Position numbers and translations under genes: made by a program. A stretch of DNA of 64,000 nt, from contig CAZTGC010000006.1 in NCBI GenBank assembly GCA_964612975.1, positions 90,550-154,549 on the forward strand. Direction: 5' to 3'. The notes under the pieces were generated by a model that had not been told where the DNA came from, searched no databases, and was given only the letters and a program-made list of their open reading frames with translations. This document shows, in pieces, positions 42,182 to 50,811 of this stretch. How positions within the stretch are numbered: position 1 is the first letter of the stretch; the number at the start of each line of letters is the position of its first letter. Origin of the DNA: NZ13-RE01 sp964612975. GTDB taxonomy: Bacteria; Dictyoglomota; Dictyoglomia; Dictyoglomales; Dictyoglomaceae.

Positions 42182-42477
42182 CAAAGGATAAAGGCAAGGA
42201 ACGGGAGTAGTAACCATCATAAGCAGGATTCAGAGAGGCTGGGAAAAGGTGTGAGCCGGCTATCCTGCAGATAGTGAATGGGCCCGGGAGCCTTGGACCG
42301 AAAAAGGAAATAATCCTTGAGTAGGCTCCAACGGATGTTGCCACCGTTATCAAGGCAAAGGGTATTGGAGTAAGGAAAGTCTCCTGTGCCCGAAAAAGAG
42401 AGAGGCGATGTTGCCTAAGTAAGGTGGTACCACGAGAATTAGCCTTCTCGTCCTTTAAAGGATGAGAAGGCTTTTTT
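42182..42477 (+). promoter_or_regulatory. T-box leader, tryptophan specifier
   Basis: The leader has the full T-box layout. Stem I is visible as AAGG and CGGG pairing with CCCG and CCTT, a GCAGGAT/ATCCTGC upper helix and the distal AGAGAGGCTGG and GGTGTGAGCCGG loops. The specifier codon after GTGAA is TGG (42279-42281), reading tRNA-Trp. The antiterminator T-box sequence AAGGTGGTACCACGAG is at 42421-42436, immediately before a strong terminator. Uncharged tRNA-Trp would stabilise the antiterminator and switch on the downstream TrpB2-type gene, so the gene is induced by tryptophan shortage. Confidence 0.95.
42441..42477 (+). terminator. Intrinsic terminator of the T-box leader
   Basis: AGCCTTCTCGTCC (42441-42453) pairs with GGATGAGAAGGCT (42460-42472) across a TTTAAA loop, followed by a run of Ts. 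Its left arm is shared with the alternative antiterminator. Confidence 0.92.
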
Positions 42478-42511
42478 ATTTTAATAAAACTATTAAAAAG
42501 GAGGGTAATTT

Positions 42512-43867
42512 ATGAAAATCAAAAGGAAAATCCTATTAGAAGAAGACAAGATCCCAAAGGAATGGTATAACATTTTAGCAGATCTTCCTTGTCCCTTGCC
42601 ACCAGTTTTAAATCCTGCCACAGGAAAACCTGTAACCCCCGAAGATTTGATACCAATATTTCCTTTTTCCCTTATTCAGCAGGAAGTAAGTACCGAAAGA
42701 TATATCCCTATACCTGAGGAAGTTTTAGAGATCTATAAAATGTGGAGGCCTACTCCCCTATATCGAGCGATAAATTTGGAAAGATATCTAGATACTCCTG
42801 CCCATATATATTATAAATACGAGGGAGTAAGTCCTCCGGGAAGTCATAAACCCAATACTGCTGTAGCTCAAGCTTACTTCAATAAATTAGAGGGAGTTAA
42901 GAGACTAACCACAGAAACAGGAGCAGGACAATGGGGCTCTGCTTTAGCCTTTGCTTGCAATCTCTTTGGATTAGAATGTAAAGTTTATATGGTAAAGATA
43001 AGTTATTATCAAAAGCCATATAGAAGATCTTTAATGGAGACATGGGGAACAAAGGTTGTTCCAAGTCCAAGTCCCGATACTGAAGCAGGAAGAAAGATCT
43101 TAGAAGAAGATCCAGAATCCCTAGGCTCCTTAGGAATTGCCATAAGCGAGGCAGTGGAAGATGCGGTAAAAAGGGATGATACAAAATATTCATTGGGAAG
43201 TGTATTAAATCATGTTTTATTACACCAAACAATCATTGGGGAAGAAGCTTTATTACAATTGGAAATGGTAGATGAATTTCCAGATGTAGTAATTGGGTGT
43301 GTGGGAGGAGGAAGCAATTTTGCAGGATTATCCTTCCCATTTTTAAGAGAAAAATTTAAAGGTAAAAAGATAGAAGTTATTGCAGTGGAACCAGAATCAT
43401 GCCCCAGCCTAATAAAGGGAATTTATACCTATGATTTTGGAGACACTGCAAAAACTACCCCTCTTATTAAAATGTACACATTGGGTCATAATTTTGTTCC
43501 ACCTGGAATTCATGCAGGAGGATTAAGATATCATGGTATGGCACCCATTGTGAGTGCCATCTATCATCATGGCTATATATCCGCAAGGGCATATCACCAA
43601 TTAGATATTTTTGATTCTGCAGTGATATTCGCAAGAACCGAAGGGATAATCCCTGCCCCTGAATCTGCTCATGCTATAAAGGCAGTGATCGATGAGGCAA
43701 AGGATGCAAAGGAAAGGGGAGAAAAAAGAGTAATATTATTCAATCTTAGTGGTCATGGATTTTTTGACCTTTCTGCTTATGATCAATATTTTGCAGGAAA
43801 ATTAGAAAATTTTGCTTATCCTCGAGAAAAGGTAGAAGAAGCATTAAAGGATTTACCAAAAATATAA
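42512..43867 (+). CDS. trpB: TrpB2-type tryptophan synthase beta chain
   Basis: The 451-residue PLP enzyme carries the TrpB2 landmarks: a long N-terminal extension before KYEGVSPPGSHKPNTA with the PLP Lys113, ETGAGQWGSALAFACN near 137, the phosphate loop GCVGGGSNFAG near 268 and a C-terminal LFNLSGHGFFDL. TrpB2 makes tryptophan from indole or phosphoserine and serine and usually lacks a TrpA partner; no trpA is adjacent. Control by a tryptophan T-box fits this role. GGAGG precedes the ATG at 42512. It ends 4 nt before the convergent Clp1-like gene. Confidence 0.93.
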   Translation: MKIKRKILLEEDKIPKEWYNILADLPCPLPPVLNPATGKPVTPEDLIPIFPFSLIQQEVSTERYIPIPEEVLEIYKMWRPTPLYRAINLERYLDTPAHIYYKYEGVSPPGSHKPNTAVAQAYFNKLEGVKRLTTETGAGQWGSALAFACNLFGLECKVYMVKISYYQKPYRRSLMETWGTKVVPSPSPDTEAGRKILEEDPESLGSLGIAISEAVEDAVKRDDTKYSLGSVLNHVLLHQTIIGEEALLQLEMVDEFPDVVIGCVGGGSNFAGLSFPFLREKFKGKKIEVIAVEPESCPSLIKGIYTYDFGDTAKTTPLIKMYTLGHNFVPPGIHAGGLRYHGMAPIVSAIYHHGYISARAYHQLDIFDSAVIFARTEGIIPAPESAHAIKAVIDEAKDAKERGEKRVILFNLSGHGFFDLSAYDQYFAGKLENFAYPREKVEEALKDLPKI

Positions 43868-43871
43868 AATT

Positions 43872-44765
43872 TTAAAGGTGGGGAGCTACCTTTCTTAGCT
43901 CCTCACCCTTCATAGAAAGATATAGATCTCCCAATTCAATTCTCTTTATTTTGTCCTTCTCTTGAAAAGGAGTAAAAACCCTCAAAATATTATTTTTAAA
44001 ATCAACCATCTCTAAAATTCCAAGAGCCAGAAGATTCTCTTTTTCTCCTAAAAGCCCCACTAATCTATTCTTTAAAGTATCTTCTTTAGTTTTATCAATA
44101 TATTTGTTTATAGAATAAATTAGAGATGAAGGAAGCTCTACAATACTTCCCTTTGCGAAATAATGAAAAAACCTTTTCTCTCTAAAAGCCTTTCTATCCT
44201 CAAAGGATCTTTCTCTTGCCATATTACTTCTTGGAATAACATGAAATTCTAATGAGAATCTTTTGAGGATTTTTAAAAAACCTTCCAACTCATTCTCTTT
44301 CTTTATTAAGACAATATGATCAGGTTTTAATAAAGAAAGTTTATAGTACTTTAATACCTTTCCTAATTTTCCCAAGATAAGACCGCAGGTATTTAAAATA
44401 ATTAATTCACATCCAAAGGATTTTGCTTTATCTACCAAATTTTTTACCCCCACCAAAAGGGGTAATAGATGCCCTACAGGGGATATGGATCCTACAAAAT
44501 ACCAGTCAAAGATGGAAAGTTCCTCAAAATTCTGAAAATTCTTTTCCGGAATACTTAGGCTTACTGTTGTTGGAATTCCTAATTCACTCTGTCCTAAATC
44601 ACTATTTACTATACCAACTTTTAAATTTTTATTTAAACCTTCTTTGGACAAGTAATATACAAAGGAGCTTTTGCCAACATCAGGAAGTCCTAATACCACT
44701 ACTAATCCTCTTTTTTCAATTATACTATCTTTAACTTTTCCCCAAGAAATAGGAATATCCAACAT
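43872..44765 (-). CDS. Clp1/Grc3-like polynucleotide 5'-kinase
   Basis: The 297-residue protein has a P-loop VVVLGLPDVGKSSF near residue 21, then KVGIVNSDLGQSELGIP near 50, the Clp1/Grc3 motif with the conserved D and Q, and LIILNTCGLI near 120. This is the CLP1_P family, whose archaeal and eukaryal members phosphorylate RNA 5'-OH ends; thermophilic bacterial members are little studied. It starts on the last base of the rsfS stop codon (TAATG), so the two are translationally coupled. A role in RNA repair or ribosome assembly is possible but inferred. The N-terminus has no extra domain. Confidence 0.77.
   Translation of the reverse strand: MLDIPISWGKVKDSIIEKRGLVVVLGLPDVGKSSFVYYLSKEGLNKNLKVGIVNSDLGQSELGIPTTVSLSIPEKNFQNFEELSIFDWYFVGSISPVGHLLPLLVGVKNLVDKAKSFGCELIILNTCGLILGKLGKVLKYYKLSLLKPDHIVLIKKENELEGFLKILKRFSLEFHVIPRSNMARERSFEDRKAFREKRFFHYFAKGSIVELPSSLIYSINKYIDKTKEDTLKNRLVGLLGEKENLLALGILEMVDFKNNILRVFTPFQEKDKIKRIELGDLYLSMKGEELRKVAPHL
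43877..43907 (-). terminator. Hairpin overlapping the end of the Clp1-like gene
   Basis: GGTGGGGAGCT (43877-43887) pairs with AGCTCCTCACC (43897-43907) with one mismatch. On the minus strand it is followed by TTTAAAATTTTATA, a weak U-tract, so it may terminate the rsfS-clp1 transcript from inside the last codons of the gene. Confidence 0.5.
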
Positions 44766-45106
44766 TAAAATTCTGTATATTGGGGAGCATTCTTATAAAG
44801 TTCTTCAATTTTGTAAAATTCCCGAGCTTTTTGCGAGAATATGTGAACTATAAAATCATTATAATCTAACAGTAACCATCCACTTCCTTCTTTTCCTTCA
44901 ATCCCTCGAGGTTTATATCCCAATTTATCCATTTCTTCCTCAATTGCCCTCTGTATTGCCCTTCTTTGGGTGAGAGTCATACCTGTGCATATTACAAAAA
45001 AATCTGTTATCCCAGAAATGTCAGATAAATCTAATATTATAACATCAAATCCTTTTTTATCTAAAATCAAGCGAGCAATATGAAATACTTTCTCTTTACT
45101 ATTCAA
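44765..45106 (-). CDS. rsfS: Ribosome silencing factor RsfS, TTG start
   Basis: The 113-residue protein has the Iojap/RsfS pattern: VIILDLSDISGITDFFVICTG near 20, a RAIQRAIEEEMDKLGYKPRGIEG segment near 50-75 and WLLLDYNDFIVHIFSQKAREFY near 80-100. It binds ribosomal protein L14 and blocks subunit joining in starvation. The start is a TTG at 45106 supported by GGGGGTGG. It overlaps the Clp1-like gene by one base and follows an LCP gene by 22 nt in a common transcript. Confidence 0.93.
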   Translation of the reverse strand: MNSKEKVFHIARLILDKKGFDVIILDLSDISGITDFFVICTGMTLTQRRAIQRAIEEEMDKLGYKPRGIEGKEGSGWLLLDYNDFIVHIFSQKAREFYKIEELYKNAPQYTEF

Positions 45107-45128
45107 AAAATTCCACCCCCAAATTAAT

Positions 45129-46043
45129 TTATTCTATCCTTTTATTAAAAATAGATTTTTTCCACTCTCTAATCTTATCAATATCAGGTATAATATAACT
45201 GACACCATTAATATTCTCAGGAATTCCCGGCATCATCACCATATTAATATCCCCTTCTTCAATATTAATAAATTTTGATGCTAAAAATAAAATCTCATAA
45301 AAGGAAATATTTGTTTCTATAGTAGAACCCACTAAATTTATATATTGGGGAAGGTTTATTAAAGAAATCTTATTTTTCATTTGATTATATAAAGCTCTTA
45401 AAAACTTTTGTTGTCGCTCTATTCTCCCTAAATCTCCTAAGGGATCATGTCTAAATCTTACATATCCAAGGGCATCTTTTCCATTAAGATGATGCTTTCC
45501 AGGAGTTAATCTTATATAAAGTTTATCAGTTCGATCTCTATAATACATAGGCTTCTCAACTTCAATATCCACTCCCCCTATAGCATCGATTAATTTTTCA
45601 AATTGTTGAAAATTCATTTTTGCATAATAATTTATAGAGATTCCTAAAAAATCTTCCACTGTCCTTACTGCAAGATCTAATCCTCCATAGCGATATGCAT
45701 GATTTATCTTATCATTACCAAACCCTGGAATTAAGACCCTTGTATCTCGAGGAATAGAAAGAAGATTTATCTTGTTATCTTTTAAATTTAAAGAAACAAA
45801 GATAATAGTATCACTCCTACCCTTATCCTCTTTTCTTTCGTCAACTCCTAAAAATAATATATTTATTCTATCTATCTTTCCTAAAATCATTTCTGAGAAG
45901 TCTATGGAATTAAGGGAGGGAAAGGAACTCTTAGATACATAGTAATAACTATTCTGTATATAAAGATAACCTCCTATACCTACTAAAATTATGAGTAGTA
46001 AAAAGATCCCTATACCCAATAATAGAATCTTTAATTTTTTCAA
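45129..46043 (-). CDS. LytR-CpsA-Psr family cell-wall glycopolymer ligase, TTG start
   Basis: The 304-residue protein has an N-terminal transmembrane anchor (about residues 6-30) and the LCP domain: NILFLGVDERKEDKGRSDTIIFVSL with the conserved D and R, LLSIPRDTRVLIPGFGNDKINHAY near 95 and the DALGYVRFRHDPLGDLGRIERQQKFLRAL segment near 190-215. It transfers polysaccharide from a polyprenyl carrier to peptidoglycan or another acceptor outside the cell. The start is a TTG at 46043, with GGAGGT at the right distance. It heads the unit with rsfS and the Clp1-like gene, behind a 30-bp perfect palindromic hairpin. Confidence 0.92.
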   Translation of the reverse strand: MKKLKILLLGIGIFLLLIILVGIGGYLYIQNSYYYVSKSSFPSLNSIDFSEMILGKIDRINILFLGVDERKEDKGRSDTIIFVSLNLKDNKINLLSIPRDTRVLIPGFGNDKINHAYRYGGLDLAVRTVEDFLGISINYYAKMNFQQFEKLIDAIGGVDIEVEKPMYYRDRTDKLYIRLTPGKHHLNGKDALGYVRFRHDPLGDLGRIERQQKFLRALYNQMKNKISLINLPQYINLVGSTIETNISFYEILFLASKFINIEEGDINMVMMPGIPENINGVSYIIPDIDKIREWKKSIFNKRIE

Positions 46044-46072
46044 TTTCTATTACCTCCATTAAAGGCTCTAAA

Positions 46073-46102
46073 ATATGGACCCCTGATATCAGGGGTCCAT
46101 AT
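46073..46102 (-). terminator. 30-bp perfect palindrome, intrinsic terminator of the RRM gene
   Basis: The sequence from 46073 to 46102 is perfectly self-complementary (ATATGGACCCCTGAT plus its inverse) and, on the minus strand, is followed by TTTTAG. It lies between the RRM gene and the LCP gene and probably ends the RRM transcript, or acts as a partial barrier before the LCP gene. Confidence 0.7.
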
Positions 46103-46150
46103 TAATTGTAATCTAAAGTATAAATAGGATAGCAAAAATTTTGAATATAT

Positions 46151-46429
46151 TTAAGACCGAGATCTTCTATCTCTCGGTCTTTCTTCCCTTGGCTTTGCCT
46201 CATTAACTATTATTCTCCTTCCCTTTAACTCTGATCCATTTAAAGCATTAATCATTTTCTCTGCAGAGCTTTCATCAACTTCTACAAATCCAAAACCTCG
46301 AGACCTTCCGGTATTTTTGTCAGAAATAATTCTTGCAGAAATCACATTTCCATAACTTGAAAATACAACTCTTAACTCTTCCTCAGTTGTAGACCAAGGA
46401 AGATTTCCTACGTACAAAGTTTTACTCAT
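46151..46429 (-). CDS. Single-RRM RNA-binding protein
   Basis: The 92-residue protein is an RNA-recognition motif with a short basic tail. RNP2 is LYVGNL (residues 4-9) and RNP1 is RGFGFVEV (residues 44-51), with both aromatic positions kept. Cyanobacterial Rbp proteins and many environmental bacteria have the same short form and it often rises in the cold. The C-terminal EERPRDRRSRS is Arg-rich. GAGGTGAGAG precedes the ATG. The long leader upstream with a terminator and hairpin suggests control by transcription attenuation, possibly by the protein itself. Confidence 0.93.
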   Translation of the reverse strand: MSKTLYVGNLPWSTTEEELRVVFSSYGNVISARIISDKNTGRSRGFGFVEVDESSAEKMINALNGSELKGRRIIVNEAKPREERPRDRRSRS

Positions 46430-46645
46430 CTCTCACCTCAGGAAATTTATTAGATTTAAGAGTTTTAAGGGAAACTCTTAGAACCCTAAAAATTCAGAAG
46501 AATTAGATTGGTACCTCGGTATACTTCACCTCTCTTTCTTTGGAAAATAAAAGAGCCTAAGATTCCTAAAATCTTAGAAACCTTAGGCTCTTTCTTCCAA
46601 AATTCTTCCTTTAAAAAACAAAAACCCTTCAACATTTCCGACTGA
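46430..46645 (-). ncRNA. Structured 5' leader of the RRM gene, possible attenuator or small RNA
   Basis: From the predicted start near 46644 the minus-strand transcript runs about 210 nt to the RRM start codon. It contains a strong terminator-like hairpin (46551-46592: AAGAGCCTAAG paired with CTTAGGCTCTT, then TTTTATTTT), which would give a short RNA of about 95-100 nt, and a second hairpin (46457-46480: TAAGAGTTT paired with AAACTCTTA) 28 nt before the ATG. No known riboswitch class is recognisable. Confidence 0.55.
46551..46592 (-). terminator. Intrinsic terminator inside the RRM leader
   Basis: The two 11-nt arms are perfectly complementary around a 20-nt loop, and on the minus strand TTTTATTTT follows directly. 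Read-through is required to reach the RRM gene. Confidence 0.75.
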
Positions 46646-46650
46646 GAAAA

Positions 46651-46679
46651 ATTTTAGCATAATTTAGCTATGCTGTCAA
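46651..46679 (-). promoter_or_regulatory. Strong promoter of the RRM leader with a palindrome in the spacer
   Basis: On the minus strand TTGACA (46679-46674) and TAAAAT (46656-46651) are 17 bp apart. The spacer carries an inverted repeat, AGCATA and TATGCT, over 46656-46674, in the position where a repressor dimer could sit. Confidence 0.75.
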
Positions 46680-46722
46680 AATAAAGGTTAAATCAAGAGA
46701 AAGAGTGAGAATTTACTTAATA

Positions 46723-48957
46723 TTATTCCCTAGCTAAGATTATCTGCCCAAGAGAGATACAACCATCATTAGGGGGCACCCTTTTATGGGTATAAACTTG
46801 AAACCCTCTTTCGTTAAGTTTTAATGTTGTAAGATTGAGAAGAAGTCTATTTTGAAAAACTCCTCCTGAAAAACCTATTTTTTTAATCTTATATATCTCT
46901 CTTAACATTTCAGAAATAGTCAATATTATTTGAGCTATTGTATTATGAAATTTCCTTGCTATATCCGCTTTTTCCTTCTTTTCAATCTCATAAAGAATTT
47001 CCTCAATAATGGGATATATGTCAATAACAAATTTATTATTCTCTTCGAGTATTTTAAAGTTATAGTATTCCTGATTTTCACTTTTCATAGCTGTCATCTC
47101 AAGTTCTACTGCTGCTTGACCTTCATATTCAATATGTTCTCTTATTTTTAGAAAACAAGATACAAGATCAAAAATTCTTCCGCAAGAAGAGGTATAAAAT
47201 ATATTTTCCCCTTTGTCAATCATTTTCTCTACTATTTCCTTCTCAAAGGAATCTATATTAGGAAATACCTTTTCCAATTTTTCTGGAAAATATTTGATAA
47301 GATATGAAATAGCAATTTTTTTAGGATTTTCTATAGCATAATTTCCTCCTGCTATAGGAAAATATTTAAAATGTCCTACCCTTTCAACTTTATTTATATT
47401 TCCCACAAATACTTCTCCTCCCCATATATTCCCATCTTCACCGTATCCTGTACCATCAAAGGCAAAACAAATTATTTCATCTTTAATTTCTCTGTCAAGA
47501 AGGAGAGAGAAAAAATGTGCTTTGTGATGTTGAATAGATTTTACATCCATATATTTTCTGAATTTTTCTGCAAGGTCTGTTGAAAGATATTGAGGATGTA
47601 AATCATGTATTAGAATTTCAGGTTCAATTTTAAATAATCTAATAAACTCGTTTATTGTCTCTTCATATACTATTAAAGTATCCTTATCCTCAAGATCTCC
47701 TATATGGGGACTCATAAATACATAATTTTCTCTTCCAAGGGAGAAGGTATTTTTAAATTCTCCACCAAGAGCAAGACTTGGCCTTATTTTTATAGGTATC
47801 TTTATAGGCTCAGGAGCATAGCCCCTTGCCCTTCTTATAATATTTACCTCATTATTTTCTATAAATACCACACTATCATCAATCCTGTGGAATATCTCTC
47901 TATTATGAAATACAAAAATATCTGCAATATTCTTAAGTTTCTCCTTTGCTTCATAATTGTCTTTTACTATAGGTTCATCAGTTAGATTTCCACTAGTCAT
48001 AATAATAGGCTTATCAAAATAGTCAAAGATAAGGTAATGATAAGGATTATATGGCAACATAATTCCTAAGTATTCATTATTAGGAGATACTAATGGGGAG
48101 ATATCATAAAGGTTTTTTATTCTAAGTAATACAATGGGTCTTTCCCTTGAGACTAATATTTTTTCCTCCTCTTCATTAACATAGCAATATTTTTTTATCA
48201 TATCCAAATCCTTTACCATTATAGCAAAGGGTTTTGAGGGTCTTTTCTTTCTTTCCCTAAGTCTTTTTACCGCTTGGTAGTTTGTAGGATCACATGCAAG
48301 ATGAAATCCTCCAGTTCCTTTTATAGCTAAGATCTTTCCATCTCTTAAGTAATCAGCTATTTTTTCAAAAATATCTGTTCTTTCTCCTTCTATCCATAAA
48401 GAAGGACCACAATTATAACAAGAAATGGGTTGAGCATGAAATCTTCTTGAAGAAGGATCGGTATATTCCCCTTCACATTCAATACACATTTCAAAGATTT
48501 TCATAGTGGTTTTGTCTCTATCATAGGGTAGATCTAATATTATAGTATATCTGGGACCACAATTTGTGCAGTTTATAAATGGATATTTATATCTTCTATC
48601 CCTTGGATCCCTCATCTCCGAAAGACAATCATTACATACAGCAATATCTGGAGACATGAAATTAAATCCTTGATCTTCTTTGCTTGCTATAATAGAAAAT
48701 TCTCTAAAAATCTCTTCTGTAAAAATTCCTTCCCTTTCAATTTTTTCAATTCTTGATAACGGAGGAGGATCCTTTAGTATGCTATCTATAAAGAGATTTA
48801 TTTTTTCTTCTTGACCTTGAACTAAAATATGTACTGATCCAGTAGAATTAAAAATCCATCCTGTTAAATCAAGGTTTTTAGCGAGTTTAAATATAAAGGG
48901 TCTAAATCCTACTCCTTGAACTATTCCATATATTTTTATTTTATATGTCTTTTGCAT
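46723..48957 (-). CDS. hypF: Hydrogenase maturation carbamoyltransferase HypF
   Basis: The 744-residue protein has all HypF parts: an N-terminal acylphosphatase domain (GIVQGVGFRPFIFKLAK), the zinc-finger region with CNDCL, CTNCGPRYT, CIECEGEY and CYNCGPSL (residues 105-190), a YrdC-like domain (LAIKGTGGFHLACD near 212) and a Kae1-like domain starting near 400 with VKSIQHHKAHFFS and FDGTGYGEDGNIWGGEVF. It makes the carbamoyl group that becomes CN on the [NiFe] iron. It overlaps the protease gene by 17 nt and is last in the hydrogenase operon. Other maturation genes (hypC, hypD, hypE) are not in this window. Confidence 0.97.
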   Translation of the reverse strand: MQKTYKIKIYGIVQGVGFRPFIFKLAKNLDLTGWIFNSTGSVHILVQGQEEKINLFIDSILKDPPPLSRIEKIEREGIFTEEIFREFSIIASKEDQGFNFMSPDIAVCNDCLSEMRDPRDRRYKYPFINCTNCGPRYTIILDLPYDRDKTTMKIFEMCIECEGEYTDPSSRRFHAQPISCYNCGPSLWIEGERTDIFEKIADYLRDGKILAIKGTGGFHLACDPTNYQAVKRLRERKKRPSKPFAIMVKDLDMIKKYCYVNEEEEKILVSRERPIVLLRIKNLYDISPLVSPNNEYLGIMLPYNPYHYLIFDYFDKPIIMTSGNLTDEPIVKDNYEAKEKLKNIADIFVFHNREIFHRIDDSVVFIENNEVNIIRRARGYAPEPIKIPIKIRPSLALGGEFKNTFSLGRENYVFMSPHIGDLEDKDTLIVYEETINEFIRLFKIEPEILIHDLHPQYLSTDLAEKFRKYMDVKSIQHHKAHFFSLLLDREIKDEIICFAFDGTGYGEDGNIWGGEVFVGNINKVERVGHFKYFPIAGGNYAIENPKKIAISYLIKYFPEKLEKVFPNIDSFEKEIVEKMIDKGENIFYTSSCGRIFDLVSCFLKIREHIEYEGQAAVELEMTAMKSENQEYYNFKILEENNKFVIDIYPIIEEILYEIEKKEKADIARKFHNTIAQIILTISEMLREIYKIKKIGFSGGVFQNRLLLNLTTLKLNERGFQVYTHKRVPPNDGCISLGQIILARE

Positions 48958-49378
48958 TAATATTTTCTAAAAATTTCTTTAAAAAATCTAATGCCTTTTT
49001 AAGATTTTCCTTTGCTTTCTCTGAAAGTTCTTCTCCAAAATCAAAATCATATCCCCTGATAGATAATAAATAAAGATCTGGAGTTTTTCCATAAAGAGTC
49101 CTTGCCCAAGATAGGAGCTCCTCACAGGATGTATGATGGGTAAGAGGAGAAAAGACCCTTTTTTCTTCTATTTTTCTAAAAATAATTTCATCTCCATCTA
49201 TGGAAGCGTCAATAAAAATTACCACATTGTAATCTTTTAAAATCTCAGCCATATCAAAAGTAAGCTCCTGAACCTTTATTTTTTCAATATCTCCATTTAT
49301 TAGGTCCAGGAGCTTTATTCCTAATCCATCATCTCTTCTATATTCATTTCCAAATCCAATTAGAAGTATTTTTCTCAA
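48941..49378 (-). CDS. Hydrogenase maturation endopeptidase
   Basis: The 145-residue protein begins LLIGFGNEYRRDDGLGIKLL, the HycI/HyaD family opening with the Asp/Glu metal ligands, and has VVIFIDASIDGDEI near residue 52 and a HHTSCEELLSWA segment near 80. It cleaves the C-terminal tail of the large subunit after nickel insertion. Its stop region overlaps hypF and its start overlaps the large-subunit gene by 4 nt, so it is made together with its substrate. Confidence 0.92.
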   Translation of the reverse strand: MRKILLIGFGNEYRRDDGLGIKLLDLINGDIEKIKVQELTFDMAEILKDYNVVIFIDASIDGDEIIFRKIEEKRVFSPLTHHTSCEELLSWARTLYGKTPDLYLLSIRGYDFDFGEELSEKAKENLKKALDFLKKFLENINAKDI

Positions 49379-50799
49379 TCTCTTTTTAAGCTATCAACTA
49401 AATTACCATCTTTATCATATAATTCTATAATTAATGGCATTTTACCTATAGCATGAGTGGAACAGGAAAGACATGGATCATAACATCTTATAGCTCCTTC
49501 TACTCTATTTAACATACCTTCCTTCAAGTTTTTACCATCTATATAAGCCTTTGCTATCTGTTCTACTGCTTTACTCATTGCCCAATTATTATGACCCGTA
49601 GAAACTATTAAATTTACCTTTTCTATTGTTCCCTTTTCATCCACCCAATAATGATGAATCAGAATCCCCCTTGGTGCTTCGACTATGCCAATACCTTCCT
49701 CATTCTTTACCTCACCGAGTCTCAGCACATCTTGGCTCATGACTTCTAGATCTTCTAAGATTTCTCTTGTTCTTTCTAATGCATAAATTGTTTCAATTAA
49801 TCTTGCATAATGATAATAAAGAGAACCTTCTACAGGTTTTCCGTTTCTAATAAGTTTAAACTTTCTAAATTCATCATTGGCAAGGGGGGTACTTATCTTG
49901 TCTGCTACATTTAATCTTGCCAAAGGACCCACCCTATAAACTCCTTCCTGATATCCAAAGGGTTTATAGTATGGGAATTTTAAGTAGCTCCAATCCTCAA
50001 CCCTTTCACCTATATATCTCAAGTAATATTGAGACCTAAACTCCTTCACTATATTCCCATCTTTATCTATAAATCTTAACTTTCCATCATAAAGTTCCAA
50101 AGATCCCTCATCCTTTACGAGACCTAAATATCCTGTGGAAAAAGATGCAAATTTTTCACATTCTTCTTTATTCTTTTCTATAAATTCTTCTGCAAGTTTA
50201 ATTCCCTCTTGAATGTAGGATATCATTTCATCAATATCCTTTAGAATTTCATCCCTCGCAGAAGGAGATAGAGCACTATTTACTCCACCTGCTATTGCAA
50301 AAGAGGGGTGTATTCTTCTTCCTGCCACAAGCTCAATAATCCTTTGACCAAACTTTCTAAGTTTTACAGCTTTTAAGGCTAATTCAGGATTTTCTTGGAT
50401 AAGACCTACGACATTTCTAACCCTTGGGTCTGCATCCCAACCTAAAAGTAAATCTGGACCTGCCAGTTCAAAAAAGTGCATTGAATGGGACTGTATAATT
50501 TGACCCATATGAACAAGTTCCCTCAAGAGCTTTGCTGGCCTTGGTATTTCTACCCCAATAATTTCATCACAGGCCTTTGCAGATGCAAGATGATGGCTTA
50601 TGGGACAGATTCCACATATCCTTTCTGTAATAACAGGCATCTCTGAAAAATGTCTTCCTTCAGAAAACTTTTCAAATCCCCTAAATTGGTCCACATGAAA
50701 GAAAGCTTTTTCTACTTTTCCATTATCATCTAAATGTATAGTTACCCTTGCATGTCCTTCTATTCTTGTAACTGGACTTATAGTAATCTTCTTTTCCAT
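49375..50799 (-). CDS. NiFe hydrogenase large subunit (group 3-like)
   Basis: The protein of 474 residues has both nickel motifs: ICGICPISHH near 61-70 (C62, C65) and DPCLSCSTH at 441-449 (C443, C446). After H449 come 25 residues that the protease should remove. The sequence from the ATG at 50799 (MEKKIT) is supported by AAGGGGTGAG; three upstream codons (GTG at 50808) are open but lack support. No membrane anchor or cytochrome gene is near, so it is a soluble enzyme of the F420/NAD(P)/bidirectional type. It is 12 nt after the small-subunit gene. Confidence 0.93.
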   Translation of the reverse strand: MEKKITISPVTRIEGHARVTIHLDDNGKVEKAFFHVDQFRGFEKFSEGRHFSEMPVITERICGICPISHHLASAKACDEIIGVEIPRPAKLLRELVHMGQIIQSHSMHFFELAGPDLLLGWDADPRVRNVVGLIQENPELALKAVKLRKFGQRIIELVAGRRIHPSFAIAGGVNSALSPSARDEILKDIDEMISYIQEGIKLAEEFIEKNKEECEKFASFSTGYLGLVKDEGSLELYDGKLRFIDKDGNIVKEFRSQYYLRYIGERVEDWSYLKFPYYKPFGYQEGVYRVGPLARLNVADKISTPLANDEFRKFKLIRNGKPVEGSLYYHYARLIETIYALERTREILEDLEVMSQDVLRLGEVKNEEGIGIVEAPRGILIHHYWVDEKGTIEKVNLIVSTGHNNWAMSKAVEQIAKAYIDGKNLKEGMLNRVEGAIRCYDPCLSCSTHAIGKMPLIIELYDKDGNLVDSLKRD

Positions 50800-50811
50800 A
50801 ACTCTCACCCC

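Noticed and set aside
43877..43907. Hairpin as plus-strand terminator for trpB
   Set aside because: On the plus strand the stem is followed by CTTCATAG with no U-tract; only the minus-strand reading has a weak one.
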